The notes beneath the pieces were generated by a model. The model was given only the letters and a program-made list of their open reading frames with translations. It made no database searches and was not told where the DNA came from. A stretch of 64,000 bases of DNA from Pseudomonas putida (GTDB lineage Bacteria > Pseudomonadota > Gammaproteobacteria > Pseudomonadales > Pseudomonadaceae), in assembly GCF_002025705.1 (NCBI RefSeq), contig NZ_CP018846.1, forward strand, positions 4,145,501 through 4,209,500. The letters run 5' to 3'. Shown here piece by piece: positions 55,175-64,000 of the stretch. A program made the position numbers and the translations under genes. Position 1 is the stretch's first letter. Each line of letters starts with the position of its first letter.

Positions 55175-56362
55175 ATGCCTGACTCACCGCGCCCCCTTGC
55201 GGTCACCCTGCAAGTCGTATCCATCGTCCTCTTCACCTTCATCGGCTACCTGAACATCGGCATCCCCCTGGCCGTGCTGCCTGGCTATGTGCACAACGAC
55301 CTCGGCTTCAGTGCCGTGATCGCCGGCCTGGTGATCAGCGTGCAGTACCTCGCCACCCTGCTCAGCCGCCCTACCGCCAGCCGCATCATCGATAACCTGG
55401 GCAGCAAGAAAGCCGTGATGTACGGCCTGTTCGGCTGCGGCCTGAGCGGGGTGTTCATGCTTGCCTGCGCCTTCCTCACCCACCTGCCCTGGGTCAGCCT
55501 GAGCTGCCTGCTGGTCGGCCGCCTGGTGCTTGGCAGCGCGGAGAGCCTGGTGGGCTCTGGCTCGATCGGCTGGGGTATCGGCCGGGTCGGTGCCGAGCAC
55601 ACGGCCAAGGTCATCTCCTGGAACGGCATCGCCAGCTATGGCGCGCTGGCCATCGGTGCGCCATTGGGCGTGCTGATGGTCAAGAGCCTGGGGCTGTGGA
55701 GCATGGGGGTGAGCATCATCCTGCTATGCGGCCTTGGCCTGCTGCTGGCCTGGCCGAAGCACGCGGCGCCCGTCGTCAGCGGCAAGCGCCTGCCGTTCAT
55801 GCAGGTACTGGGCAAGGTATTCCCGCACGGTTCGGGGCTGGCCTTGGGTTCCATCGGCTTTGGCACCATCGCCACGTTCATCACCCTGTACTACGCCAGC
55901 CGTGGCTGGGCCAATGCAGCACTGACCTTGAGCCTGTTCGGCGCCAGCTTCATCTGCGCGCGGCTGCTGTTCGGCAACCTGATCAACCGCATGGGTGGGT
56001 TCAGGGTGGCAATCGTTTGCCTTTCGGTGGAAACCCTTGGGCTGCTGATGCTGTGGCTGGCGCCGAATGCCGAGATGGCGTTGGCAGGCGCTGCACTGAG
56101 CGGGTTCGGTTTCTCGCTGGTGTTCCCGGCACTGGGGGTGGAAGCGGTGAACCAGGTGTCGGCGGCCAACCGCGGGGCGGCGGTGGGGGCTTATTCGCTG
56201 TTCATCGACCTGTCGCTGGGGATTACCGGGCCGCTGGTGGGTGCGGTGGCGTCGGGGTTCGGGTTTGCTTCGATGTTTCTGTTTGCGGCTGCGGCGGCTT
56301 GCTGTGGGTTGGTGTTGAGCCTGTATCTTTATCGCCAGGCGCGGCTGGGGCGCGGCCAATAA
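55175..56362 (+). CDS. MFS transporter, YfcJ/YhhS family
   Basis: Inner-membrane major facilitator of 395 residues with 12 predicted helices. The cytoplasmic loop 2-3 motif is NLGSKKAVMYG, and the long AAVGAYSLFIDLSLGITGP helix resembles the YfcJ/YhhS arabinose-efflux-like group. Substrate unknown. Codon choice shifts in the last about 250 bases toward G/T-ending codons compared with the start of the gene. Its stop is immediately followed by a REP pair. Confidence 0.88.
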   Translation: MPDSPRPLAVTLQVVSIVLFTFIGYLNIGIPLAVLPGYVHNDLGFSAVIAGLVISVQYLATLLSRPTASRIIDNLGSKKAVMYGLFGCGLSGVFMLACAFLTHLPWVSLSCLLVGRLVLGSAESLVGSGSIGWGIGRVGAEHTAKVISWNGIASYGALAIGAPLGVLMVKSLGLWSMGVSIILLCGLGLLLAWPKHAAPVVSGKRLPFMQVLGKVFPHGSGLALGSIGFGTIATFITLYYASRGWANAALTLSLFGASFICARLLFGNLINRMGGFRVAIVCLSVETLGLLMLWLAPNAEMALAGAALSGFGFSLVFPALGVEAVNQVSAANRGAAVGAYSLFIDLSLGITGPLVGAVASGFGFASMFLFAAAAACCGLVLSLYLYRQARLGRGQ

Positions 56363-56365
56363 AGC

Positions 56366-56472
56366 TGGGAGCGCTTTGCGCTCCTTTCGCGACACAAGGC
56401 CGCTCCTACAAGAGAATGCGATCCCCTGTAGGAGCGGCCTTGTGTCGCGAAAGGGCTGCAAAGCAGCCCCCG
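56366..56472. repeat. Inverted pair of REP elements
   Basis: GACACAAGGCCGCTCCTAC and its inverse flank a 24-base centre; same family as the pair at 48874. It separates the convergent MFS and dehydrogenase genes. Confidence 0.85.
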
Positions 56473-56484
56473 GGGCCCTGAAGG

Positions 56485-59400
56485 TCAGCGCCTGGCGTAC
56501 TGCAACACCACCTCAAGCGGGTGGCGCATCTGCCGCTCGGTCATACGCTTGACCTGGCTGCGGCACGAGTAGCCAGTCGCCAACGCCTCCCCTTCCTTGT
56601 CCAGCTTGGTCGCCCACGACTGCTCGAAGATGGTCCGCGAAGTGCCCTGGTTGCGCGCCTCGTGCCCGTAGGTACCAGACATGCCACAGCAACCCGTCGC
56701 CTCGGTCACCAGCTTCAACCCCAGACGGGCAAACACCTGCTCCCACTGCCGGGTGCTGGCCGGCACGTTGGTCTTCTCGGTGCAATGCGCCATCAGGCGG
56801 AAATTGCCCGGCGCGGCAGGCACCTGCTCCGGCAGCACATCCATCAGCCACTCCTGCGGCAGCAGTACATTCGGGCACCCATCCAGGCCCGGCACCTTCT
56901 GGTATTCCTGGCGGTAGACCAGGGTCATCGCCGGGTCCAGGCCCACCAGCGGCACGCCGCAGTCAGCCAGGGCCTTGAGCTGGGTAGCGTTGCGGATCGC
57001 CGCCTTGGCGAAGGCGCCGAGGAAGCCCTGCACGTGCAGCGGCTTGCCGTTGGCACTATATGGCGCCAGGAACACCCGGTGGCCCAGGCGATGGGCCAGC
57101 TCGATGAAAGCGGCCAGCAGCGGCGTTTCGAAGTAACGGGTGAAGGCATCCTGCACCAGTACGATGCTGCGCTCGCGCTGGGCCGGGGTCAGTTCGCGCA
57201 GGGCCGGCACGCTGGCCACGCCGACGCGGCAGCGGGTCAGGGTCGACTGGAAGTTGAAGCGGCTGATCAGCGGGCTGTCGACCATGCCGACCTTGTCCGC
57301 CAGCAGCTTGCTCACCCACTTGGAGCCCATCACGGCGTTGTACAGGCCAGGTGCATGGGCCAGGTACGGAATGGTGAACTCCAGCGAGCCGATCAGGTAA
57401 TCACGCAGCGGGCGCTGATAGCGGCCGTGGTACAGCTCCAGGAAGCGCGAGCGGAAGTCCGGCACGTTGACCTTGATCGGGCACTGCCCCGCGCACGATT
57501 TGCACGCCAGGCAGCCGGCCATGGCGTCGTACACCTCATGGGAGAAGTCTTCCTGGCCCTGACTGCGTGCACGGTTGTTGCGCAGCCGCGCCGGCAGGCC
57601 CTTGAGCCACGACACCTTGTTGCGCGCAGCCGCCAGCACGTCGATGTTGGCCTCGCCCTGCAGGCGCAGCCACTCGCGCATCAGCGAGGCGCGGCCCTTG
57701 GGCGAATGCTGGCGTTCACGGGTAGCCTTCCAGGACGGGCACATGGCGTCGTTGGGGTCGTAGTTGTAGCAGGCACCGTTGCCGTTGCAGTGCACGGCGC
57801 TGGGGAAGTCCTGCCACACGCGCTCGTCGATGGTGCGGTCGAGCTCGCCACGCAGGGTAACGCCATCGACTGGGGTCAGGCCCTCGGTGCTGCCCAGCGG
57901 CGTGCAGATCTTGCCCGGGTTGAGCTGGTTGTGCGGGTCGAAGGCGCCCTTCAGGCGCTGCAGCGCCGGGTACAGCTCACCGAAGTACTCCGGCACGTAT
58001 TCCGAACGCAGGCCCTTGCCGTGTTCGCCCCACAGCAGGCCGCCGTAGCGCTTGGTCAGCGCGGCGACGGCGTCGGAAATCGGCTTGACCAGTGCGGCCT
58101 GGGCCGGGTCTTTCATGTCCAGCGCCGGGCGCACGTGCAGCACACCGGCATCGACGTGGCCGAACATGCCGTAGGCCAGGCCGTAGCCATCGAGCAGCGC
58201 GCGGAAGTCGGCGATGTAGTCGGCCAGCTGCTCTGGCGGTACGGCAGTGTCTTCAACGAACGGCTGCGGGCGCACCTCGCCCTCGACGTTGCCGAGCAGG
58301 CCGACCGAGCGCTTGCGCATGGTGTAGACGCGGGTTACCGCCTCGGCGCCCTCGGCCAGGGTGTGGCCAAGGCGCTCGACACTGGTGTCGCTCTGCAGGT
58401 GATCGATGAACGCATGGACCCGGGCATTGACCTCCGTAGGCTCGTCACCACAGAACTCCACCAGGTTGATGCCCAGGGTCGGGCGCTCGGGGTCGGCCGG
58501 GAAGTATTCGGCAACGCTGTGCCAGACGATGTCCTTCATCGCCAGCATCAGCACCTTGGAGTCGACCGTTTCGATCGACAGCGGCTTGAGCGCCATCAGC
58601 GCATTGGCGTCGCGCAGGGCGTCCATGAAGCTGCTGTAGCGCACGTTGACCAGCACCGCGTATTTCGGGATCGGCAGCACATTGAGCTTGGCTTCGACCA
58701 CATAGCCGAGCGAACCCTCGGCACCGCACAGCACGCTGTTGAGGTTGAAGCGGCCTTGCTCGTCGCGCAGGTGCGCCAGGTCATAGCCGGTCAGGCAGCG
58801 GTTGAGCTTGGGGAAGGTGGTCTCGATCAGCTCGCCCTGGGTTTCCTGGATCTCCCGGGCCATGCGGTACACCTCGCCGACCCGGCCAGGCGTGGCACAT
58901 GCCTGCTCCAGCGCGCGGTCGTCGATCGCCAGGCTGTGCAGGCGCTCGCCACCAAGCAGCACGCTGTGCAGTTCGAGCACGTGGTCGCGGGTCTTGCCGT
59001 AGGTGCAGCTGCCCTGGCCACTGGCGTCGGTGTTGATCATCCCGCCGACGGTGGCGCGGTTGGAGGTGGACAGCTCAGGGGCGAAGAACAGCCCGTGTGG
59101 CTTGAGCGCGGCATTGAGCTGGTCCTTGACCGTACCGGCCTGGACCCGCACCCAGCGCTCCTCGACGTTGATTTCGAGGATCTGGTTCATGTGCCGCGAC
59201 AGGTCGACGACGATACCGTCGGTCAGCGACTGGCCATTGGTGCCGGTGCCGCCGCCACGCGGGGTCAGCTTGACCTCTTTGAAGCGTGGCTCGCCCATCA
59301 GCGTGGCGACCCGCGCCACGTCGTCGGCATCCAGCGGGAACACCGCCGCCTGAGGCAGGCGCTGGTAGATCGAGTTGTCGGTGGCCAGCACCGTACGGGT

Positions 59401-59505
59401 ACCGTAGTCGGCGCTGATCTGGCCACGGAAGCCGCTGTTGCGCAGGGCTTCGAGGAATTCTGGGTAGTTGGCGCTCGGCGCAAGGGTCGACAGCTGGGCG
59501 ATCAT
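56485..59505 (-). CDS. YdiJ-like FAD/Fe-S D-2-hydroxyacid dehydrogenase
   Basis: Large oxidoreductase of 1006 residues. Order: FAD-binding type 4 (PCMH) domain (about 40-280; TPRGGGTGTNGQSLTDG), FAD-oxidase C-terminal domain (about 300-560), a cluster-binding segment with CLACKSCAGQCPIKVNVP (about 670), and C-terminal CCG domain with ATGCCGMSGTYGHE. This is the architecture of E. coli YdiJ, described as a D-2-hydroxyglutarate/D-lactate-type dehydrogenase; the true substrate is not readable here. It likely passes electrons to the quinone pool. Divergent from a LysR gene 152 bases away, which may control it. Confidence 0.9.
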   Translation of the reverse strand: MIAQLSTLAPSANYPEFLEALRNSGFRGQISADYGTRTVLATDNSIYQRLPQAAVFPLDADDVARVATLMGEPRFKEVKLTPRGGGTGTNGQSLTDGIVVDLSRHMNQILEINVEERWVRVQAGTVKDQLNAALKPHGLFFAPELSTSNRATVGGMINTDASGQGSCTYGKTRDHVLELHSVLLGGERLHSLAIDDRALEQACATPGRVGEVYRMAREIQETQGELIETTFPKLNRCLTGYDLAHLRDEQGRFNLNSVLCGAEGSLGYVVEAKLNVLPIPKYAVLVNVRYSSFMDALRDANALMALKPLSIETVDSKVLMLAMKDIVWHSVAEYFPADPERPTLGINLVEFCGDEPTEVNARVHAFIDHLQSDTSVERLGHTLAEGAEAVTRVYTMRKRSVGLLGNVEGEVRPQPFVEDTAVPPEQLADYIADFRALLDGYGLAYGMFGHVDAGVLHVRPALDMKDPAQAALVKPISDAVAALTKRYGGLLWGEHGKGLRSEYVPEYFGELYPALQRLKGAFDPHNQLNPGKICTPLGSTEGLTPVDGVTLRGELDRTIDERVWQDFPSAVHCNGNGACYNYDPNDAMCPSWKATRERQHSPKGRASLMREWLRLQGEANIDVLAAARNKVSWLKGLPARLRNNRARSQGQEDFSHEVYDAMAGCLACKSCAGQCPIKVNVPDFRSRFLELYHGRYQRPLRDYLIGSLEFTIPYLAHAPGLYNAVMGSKWVSKLLADKVGMVDSPLISRFNFQSTLTRCRVGVASVPALRELTPAQRERSIVLVQDAFTRYFETPLLAAFIELAHRLGHRVFLAPYSANGKPLHVQGFLGAFAKAAIRNATQLKALADCGVPLVGLDPAMTLVYRQEYQKVPGLDGCPNVLLPQEWLMDVLPEQVPAAPGNFRLMAHCTEKTNVPASTRQWEQVFARLGLKLVTEATGCCGMSGTYGHEARNQGTSRTIFEQSWATKLDKEGEALATGYSCRSQVKRMTERQMRHPLEVVLQYARR

Positions 59506-59657
59506 CGAAGGATGGCCTCTTGATATGGGCTAATTCACGGGAATCCTGTCATGCCGGTATGGGTAGCCACACGCGAGGATGACGCATAGGCCAATGTTCC
59601 TGTAGTTTCGCTTCAGGGGCAAACGGATAATCCTGCCGCTATCAATGACTTTTATGA

Positions 59658-60542
59658 ATGAATTACCGCCACCTGACACCGTCCATGTCGCTGCTGCTGG
59701 CTTTCGAGGCCGCCGCCCGGCATGAAAGCTACACCCGCGCCGCCGCCGAACTGTCGCTGACCCAGAGCGCGGTCAGCCGCCAGGTGCAGGCGCTGGAGCA
59801 GCAACTGGGCCTGACCCTGTTCCGCCGCGAGGGCCGCCAGGTGCAACTGACCGACGTCGGCCGGCTGTATCAGCGCGAATTGAGCGAGGCGCTAGGGCGC
59901 ATTCGCAGCGCCACCCTGCAGGCACTGGCCTATCAGTCTGGTGTCGGTACCCTGCGCCTGGCGACTTTGCCTACCTTCGGCTCGAAGTGGCTGCTGCCGC
60001 GCCTGCATGCGTTCTACAGTGCCCACCCGGGCATGCTGGTGCATATCCATTCACGCATCGAAGCGATCAACTTCGACACCAGCGAGATCGACGCTGCCAT
60101 CGGCGTGGCCAGCCATGACCTGCCGGGCTTGATCTGCCACCGGCTGCACGCCGAGGAGCTGGTGGTGATCCTGCCGCCGGAAGCAGGCGGCGATGCCCAG
60201 GGTTGGGGCCCGGCGCGGGTCAGTGAAGAGGTACTGCTGAACGTGGCCAACAACCCGCATGCCTGGGGCGAGTGGTTTTCGCACCACGGCTTGCCGCACC
60301 GGGCGATGCGCCTGGGGCCAAGCTTCGAACTGACCTCGCACCTGATACAAGCCGTGCGGGCCGGGATCGGCATCGGCCTGGTACCGAGGATTCTGGTGGA
60401 GGAAGAGCTGGCCAAGGGTGAGCTGTTCAGCCCGGGGGCGGCGTTTGCCAGCCAGCGCAGTTATTACCTGATCTATCCACCGCGCAATGAAGCCTTGCCT
60501 TCACTGAGGGCATTTCGCAGCTGGTTGCTGGAACAGATCTGA
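59658..60542 (+). CDS. LysR-type regulator
   Basis: 294 residues: N-terminal winged HTH (about 5-65; TRAAAELSLTQSAVSRQVQALEQ) and a type 2 periplasmic-binding effector domain (about 92-292), GcvA-like in its N-terminal wording. Placed head to head with the YdiJ-like gene, the usual layout for a LysR regulator and its target. Effector unknown. Confidence 0.9.
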   Translation: MNYRHLTPSMSLLLAFEAAARHESYTRAAAELSLTQSAVSRQVQALEQQLGLTLFRREGRQVQLTDVGRLYQRELSEALGRIRSATLQALAYQSGVGTLRLATLPTFGSKWLLPRLHAFYSAHPGMLVHIHSRIEAINFDTSEIDAAIGVASHDLPGLICHRLHAEELVVILPPEAGGDAQGWGPARVSEEVLLNVANNPHAWGEWFSHHGLPHRAMRLGPSFELTSHLIQAVRAGIGIGLVPRILVEEELAKGELFSPGAAFASQRSYYLIYPPRNEALPSLRAFRSWLLEQI

Positions 60543-60545
60543 ATC

Positions 60546-60636
60546 CTGTTCCGGCCTCTTCGCGGGTAAACCCGCTCCCACAGGGAACTCACTGCCTGTG
60601 GTGCGGGTTTACCCGCGAAAGGGCCGGAACAGGCAA
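60546..60636. repeat. Inverted REP-like repeat
   Basis: CTGTTCCGGCC and GGCCGGAACAG ends with internal CGCGGGTAAACCCGC arms form a palindromic unit of about 90 bases between the convergent lysR and aroP genes; a third repeat family in this window. Confidence 0.75.
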
Positions 60637-60637
60637 T

Positions 60638-60673
60638 AAAAAACCCGATGCCAGTCACCTGACATCGGGTTTC
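60638..60673 (-). terminator. Terminator of aroP
   Basis: AAACCCGATG and CATCGGGTTTTTT pair around a short loop, about 17 bases past the aroP stop on the minus strand. Confidence 0.85.
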
Positions 60674-60690
60674 TTCACGCAGCCAAAGAT

Positions 60691-62109
60691 TTACTTGGCC
60701 ACGGTACCTGCAGTGCCATTGGCCTGCGATCGACGCTTGCCCTTGAGCAGGTAGGCGACCAGCATCGCTCCCAGCCACACAGGAATTGCATACACCGACA
60801 CCTGGATGCCCGGAATCATCAGCATGATGCCGAGGATCAGCACCACGAAAGCCAGCACCAGGTAGTTGCCGTAGGGGTACCACAGCGCCTTGAACAGCGG
60901 CTTCTGGCCAACACGGTCAAGGTGCTGGCGGAACTTCAGGTGCGAGTAGCTGATCATCGCCCAGTTGATCACCAGGGTCGCGACCACCAGCGACATCAAC
61001 AGCTCCAGCGCATTCTGCGGCATCAGGTAGTTGAGCAGCACGGCAATCAGGGTCACAGCCGCCGACACCAGGATCGAACGCACCGGTACGCCACGCTTGT
61101 CGACCTTGGCCAGCGAGGCCGGGGCGTCACCCTGCTCGGCCATGCCCAGCAGCATGCGCGCATTGCAGTAGGTGCCGCTGTTGTACACCGACAGCGCTGC
61201 GGTCAGGACCACGAAGTTCAGCAGGTTGGCCGCCACGTCGCTGCCCAGCAGCGAAAACACCTGGACGAACGGGCTGCTGCCATAGCTGCCACCGGACGCG
61301 TCGATGCTGGCGACCAGGTTGTCCCATGGGGTCAGCGACAACAGCACGATCAGGGCACCGACATAGAAGATCAGGATACGGTAGATGACCTGGTTGATCG
61401 CCTTCGGGATCACGGTCTTCGGCTTGTCGGCCTCGGCGGCGGTGAAACCGAGCATTTCCAGGCCACCGAAGGAGAACATGATGAACGCCAGGGCCATCAC
61501 CAGGCCGCTGACACCATGCGGGAAGAAGCCGCCGTGGCTCCACAGGTTGCTCACCGAGGCGTCAGGGCCGCCGTTGCCGCTGGTCAGCAGGTAGGCGCCC
61601 AGGCCGATCATGCTGACGATGGCCACGACCTTGATGATGGCGAACCAGAACTCGGCCTCACCGAAGAACTTCACGTTCATCAGGTTGATGGCGTTGATCA
61701 GCACGAAGAACGCTGCCGCCGTGACCCAGGTCGGGATCTCCGGCCACCAGTAGTGAACGTACTTGCCCACCGCCGACAGCTCCGACATGCCCACCAGAAT
61801 GTACAGCACCCAGCAGTTCCAGCCCGACAGGAAGCCGGCGAAGCCGCCCCAGTAGGTGTGCGCAAAGTGGCTGAACGAGCCGGCCACCGGCTCTTCGACG
61901 ATCATCTCGCCAAGCTGGCGCATGATCATGAAGGCGATGAAGCCGCAGATGGCGTAACCCAGGATCATCGACGGGCCGGCGGATTTCATCACGCCTGCCG
62001 AGCCGAGGAACAGGCCGGTGCCAATCGCGCCGCCGAGGGCGATCAACTGGATGTGGCGGTTCTTCAGGCCCCGCTTGAGCTCGCCTGAATGCATGTTTTG
62101 TCCACTCAT
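60691..62109 (-). CDS. aroP: AroP-type amino-acid permease
   Basis: Proton-driven permease of the amino acid-polyamine-organocation superfamily, 472 residues, 12 membrane helices, with the family start (HIQLIALGGAIGTGLFLGSA) in helix 1. Similarity is to the aromatic permease AroP group, but GabP/AnsP/CycA members look much alike, so the substrate is inferred from phh genes 7 kb away. I chose the ATG at 62109, preceded by AGGTGA; ATGs at 62127 and 62094 are in frame. Confidence 0.85.
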   Translation of the reverse strand: MSGQNMHSGELKRGLKNRHIQLIALGGAIGTGLFLGSAGVMKSAGPSMILGYAICGFIAFMIMRQLGEMIVEEPVAGSFSHFAHTYWGGFAGFLSGWNCWVLYILVGMSELSAVGKYVHYWWPEIPTWVTAAAFFVLINAINLMNVKFFGEAEFWFAIIKVVAIVSMIGLGAYLLTSGNGGPDASVSNLWSHGGFFPHGVSGLVMALAFIMFSFGGLEMLGFTAAEADKPKTVIPKAINQVIYRILIFYVGALIVLLSLTPWDNLVASIDASGGSYGSSPFVQVFSLLGSDVAANLLNFVVLTAALSVYNSGTYCNARMLLGMAEQGDAPASLAKVDKRGVPVRSILVSAAVTLIAVLLNYLMPQNALELLMSLVVATLVINWAMISYSHLKFRQHLDRVGQKPLFKALWYPYGNYLVLAFVVLILGIMLMIPGIQVSVYAIPVWLGAMLVAYLLKGKRRSQANGTAGTVAK

Positions 62110-62126
62110 GAACGAAGTCACCTGCA

Positions 62127-62134
62127 TTGTTTTT
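62127..62134 (-). promoter_or_regulatory. Crc/Hfq-type A-rich motif in the aroP leader
   Basis: The minus strand reads AAAAACAA, matching AAnAAnAA, 17 bases before the chosen aroP ATG. Confidence 0.35.
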
Positions 62135-62671
62135 ATCTGTGACGGAATCGGACCCACCGCGCTCGTGGCGCAGCGGAATGGGCAAGGTGGTTACCTTGGG
62201 TTTCCTGCCAACGGATGCCGCCGGGGCGGATCAGCCAGGTGTTGGCAAGAGTGCGCGGTACGCAAGAGGGTCACAGGTAAAACGCGGCGCACTGTATACC
62301 CCTGCAAACGCGCAGGCGTCAACGCGTTGCATCGTTTCCTCGGGAAAAAACGCAGCGATCCTGTGGTAGGAGCCTGAAAAGGCGAAGTGATCGGCGTACA
62401 TGGCGCCTCCATTTGTTGTTTTGTCAGCCCGGCTCTGTGGACGGGCTCTTGCACACGGCAATGAGCGCTATATCACCGTGGTACGGGGGTTTGGGCAAGA
62501 CTGGGCAGGAGGAAGGCAGGGGCTTTGCGGCGGGTGGTGCGGCAAGTTCTGTTTACACGAACAGGAAAATTCCGAAATCCAGACTGAATTCGAGCAGTTC
62601 TGTAAAAATTTATTTACATGGTGGTTTGGAAACTTGCCAGTCGTCCGAAAAATTCTTTTTGTTCAATATCT
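62135..62671. other. Intergenic region upstream of aroP
   Basis: More than 500 bases without a supported gene. Overlapping short ORFs here lack ribosome sites and run into the REP pair. A local AT-rich stretch (62560-62670) contrasts with the surroundings. It presumably contains the aroP promoter, which I cannot place. Confidence 0.4.
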
Positions 62672-62805
62672 TGGGGCCGCTTTGCGGCCCTTTCCGACCG
62701 GTCCGGCGCCCCGGCAAGGCCGCTCCTACAGGTGATCGCGTGCTTCTGTAGGAGCGGCCTTGCCGGGGCGCCGGACCGGTCGGAAAGGGCTGCGCAGCAG
62801 CCCCA
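62672..62805. repeat. Inverted pair of REP elements
   Basis: Arms of about 50 bases, nearly identical in sequence to the pair at 27833-27976 (GGAGCGGCCTTGCCGGGGCG core), facing each other around about 15 bases. Confidence 0.88.
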
Positions 62806-62818
62806 GATTCTCACAGGC

Positions 62819-62847
62819 ATAAAAAAACCAGCCCGAAGGCTGGTTCT
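62819..62847 (-). terminator. Terminator of rluB
   Basis: AACCAGCC-TTCG-GGCTGGTT followed by seven Ts on the minus strand, 19 bases after the rluB stop; a UUCG tetraloop. Confidence 0.9.
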
Positions 62848-62865
62848 CATTGCTGCACTTACCGA

Positions 62866-63972
62866 TCAACCACGCGGCTTGCCGCGGCCACGGCCGGCCG
62901 GCTTGTCACCGTCAGGTTTGCCGGGGCGCTTGCGCATCTCACTCGGGCGCTCGGCCACGGCGCTGCCACGGTTGCCTTTGCGCGGCGCTTCGTCGCGCGA
63001 CTGACGCGCAGGGCGCTCACCCGAGGTATCCCGCGGCTGACGTGCCGGGCGCTCAGCGGCTGCAGCACCGCCTTCATGGGCCGGGCGCAGGCTACGTACG
63101 CGCTCGTTGCGCCCCATCGGCCGGCTCGACTTGCGCTGCAGGCGCTCCATCTTGTCCTTGGCCTTGAGGTTCAGGGTTGGCAGCGCCACCGGCTGCAAGC
63201 CTACTTCAGCAGCCAGGATGTCGATCTCGCCCTGGGTCATTTCACGCCAGCGGCCCATCGGCAGGTCGGAGTTGAGGAACACCGGGCCGAAACGCACGCG
63301 CTTCAGGCGGCTGACCACCATGCCCTGGGACTCCCACAGGCGGCGCACTTCACGGTTGCGGCCTTCCATCACCACGCAGTGGTACCAGTGGTTGAAGCCT
63401 TCGCCACCTGGCGCCTTCTGGATGTCGGTGAACTTGGCCGGGCCGTCTTCGAGCATCACGCCCGCCTTCAGGCGGTCGATCATCTCGTCGTCGACTTCGC
63501 CACGTACACGTACGGCGTATTCGCGGTCCATCTCGTAGGACGGGTGCATCAGGCGGTTGGCCAGCTCACCGTCGGTGGTGAACAGCAGCAGGCCAGTGGT
63601 GTTGATGTCCAGACGGCCGATGTTGATCCAGCGACCTTCTTTCGGCCGTGGCAGGCGGTCGAACACGGTCGGGCGGCCCTCCGGGTCGTCACGGGTGCAG
63701 ATCTCGCCATCGGGCTTGTTGTACATGATCACCCGGCGCGTGGCTTCGGCAGCCTCTTCGCGCTTGATCAGCTTGCCGTCGACGGTGATGGCGTCGTGCA
63801 GGTCGACGCGCAGACCGAGGGTGGCCTCGACGCCGTTGACCTTGATGCGGCCCTGGCTGATCCAGGCTTCGACGTCACGGCGCGAACCGACGCCAATGCG
63901 CGCCAGCACTTTCTGCAGCTTCTCGCCGGCTGGCGGGGTGATTTCGGTATTTTGCAGGTCTTGCTCACTCAT
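62866..63972 (-). CDS. rluB: 23S rRNA pseudouridine synthase RluB
   Basis: Makes pseudouridine 2605 in 23S rRNA. 368 residues: N-terminal S4 RNA-binding domain (about 17-65; KLQKVLARIGVGSRRDVEAWI), RsuA/RluB catalytic domain with the nucleophilic Asp in GRLDINTTGLLL (about 120), and a long low-complexity Arg/Pro/Gly-rich tail (about 290-368, ERPARQPRD-type repeats) that probably contacts RNA. Start ATG at 63972 with GGGAGGTGC upstream. Confidence 0.95.
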   Translation of the reverse strand: MSEQDLQNTEITPPAGEKLQKVLARIGVGSRRDVEAWISQGRIKVNGVEATLGLRVDLHDAITVDGKLIKREEAAEATRRVIMYNKPDGEICTRDDPEGRPTVFDRLPRPKEGRWINIGRLDINTTGLLLFTTDGELANRLMHPSYEMDREYAVRVRGEVDDEMIDRLKAGVMLEDGPAKFTDIQKAPGGEGFNHWYHCVVMEGRNREVRRLWESQGMVVSRLKRVRFGPVFLNSDLPMGRWREMTQGEIDILAAEVGLQPVALPTLNLKAKDKMERLQRKSSRPMGRNERVRSLRPAHEGGAAAAERPARQPRDTSGERPARQSRDEAPRKGNRGSAVAERPSEMRKRPGKPDGDKPAGRGRGKPRG

Positions 63973-64000
63973 CTGGGCACCTCCCGGTGTAGGAATGAAA

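Noticed and set aside
56521..59523. Plus-strand ORF of 1000 codons
   Set aside because: Antisense shadow of the FAD/Fe-S dehydrogenase, whose motifs are unmistakable.
62413..62751. Plus-strand ORF of 112 codons upstream of rluB
   Set aside because: No ribosome site, low-complexity translation, and it runs through a REP pair.

Overview
The window looks like chromosomal DNA of a fluorescent Pseudomonas, most likely of the P. putida group. The reasons are high GC, the familiar gene run csrA-lysC-alaS-ast/aru-aot-acsA-phhRAB, pseudomonad regulators (AmrZ, the AraC-type ArgR, PhhR), and several inverted pairs of P. putida-type REP elements. Most genes lie on the minus strand.

Layout. (1) 1-9433: a two-partner secretion locus. 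A TpsB outer-membrane transporter is followed by the first 2566 codons of a giant filamentous-haemagglutinin-like TpsA exoprotein that runs off the left edge. (2) 9671-26111: a PvdS-type siderophore locus. It holds a stand-alone SyrP/TauD-like Asp beta-hydroxylase and three NRPS genes (four modules, one epimerase, terminal thioesterase). Two exact matches to the pyoverdine iron-starvation promoter (TAAAT-N16-CGT) precede it, one before the hydroxylase and one before the first NRPS gene. Reading the A-domain pockets gives Lys - D-(beta-OH)Asp - Ser - probably (N-hydroxy)Orn. With a chromophore made elsewhere this would be an unusually short pyoverdine arm; otherwise it is a separate small siderophore. 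The locus abuts a tRNA-Arg(CCT) gene. (3) 26314-34880: core genes, namely tRNA-Arg(CCT), phnN, amrZ, mgtE, four tandem tRNA-Arg(ACG), tRNA-Ser(GCT), csrA/rsmA, lysC and alaS. (4) 35275-48388: an unrecognised gene, then the complete arginine succinyltransferase pathway (aruCFGDBE plus a small His-rich protein), its regulator argR and the arginine/ornithine ABC transporter aotJQMP, with ArgR half-sites upstream of aruC and aotJ. (5) 49014-54748: acetyl-CoA synthetase, a DUF2790 protein, and phenylalanine hydroxylation genes phhR-phhA-phhB. (6) 54948-63972: a small ORF, an MFS transporter, a large FAD/Fe-S D-2-hydroxyacid dehydrogenase with a divergent LysR regulator, an AroP-type permease, and rluB.

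How they work together. The right half is a catabolic block for arginine, phenylalanine/aromatic amino acids and acetate. Crc/Hfq-like A-rich motifs precede acsA, phhA and aroP. The left half is accessory: iron acquisition plus a large surface adhesin or effector. No siderophore transport, MbtH, ornithine-hydroxylase or chromophore gene is visible here, so the NRPS locus must rely on genes elsewhere, as pyoverdine loci of this group often do.
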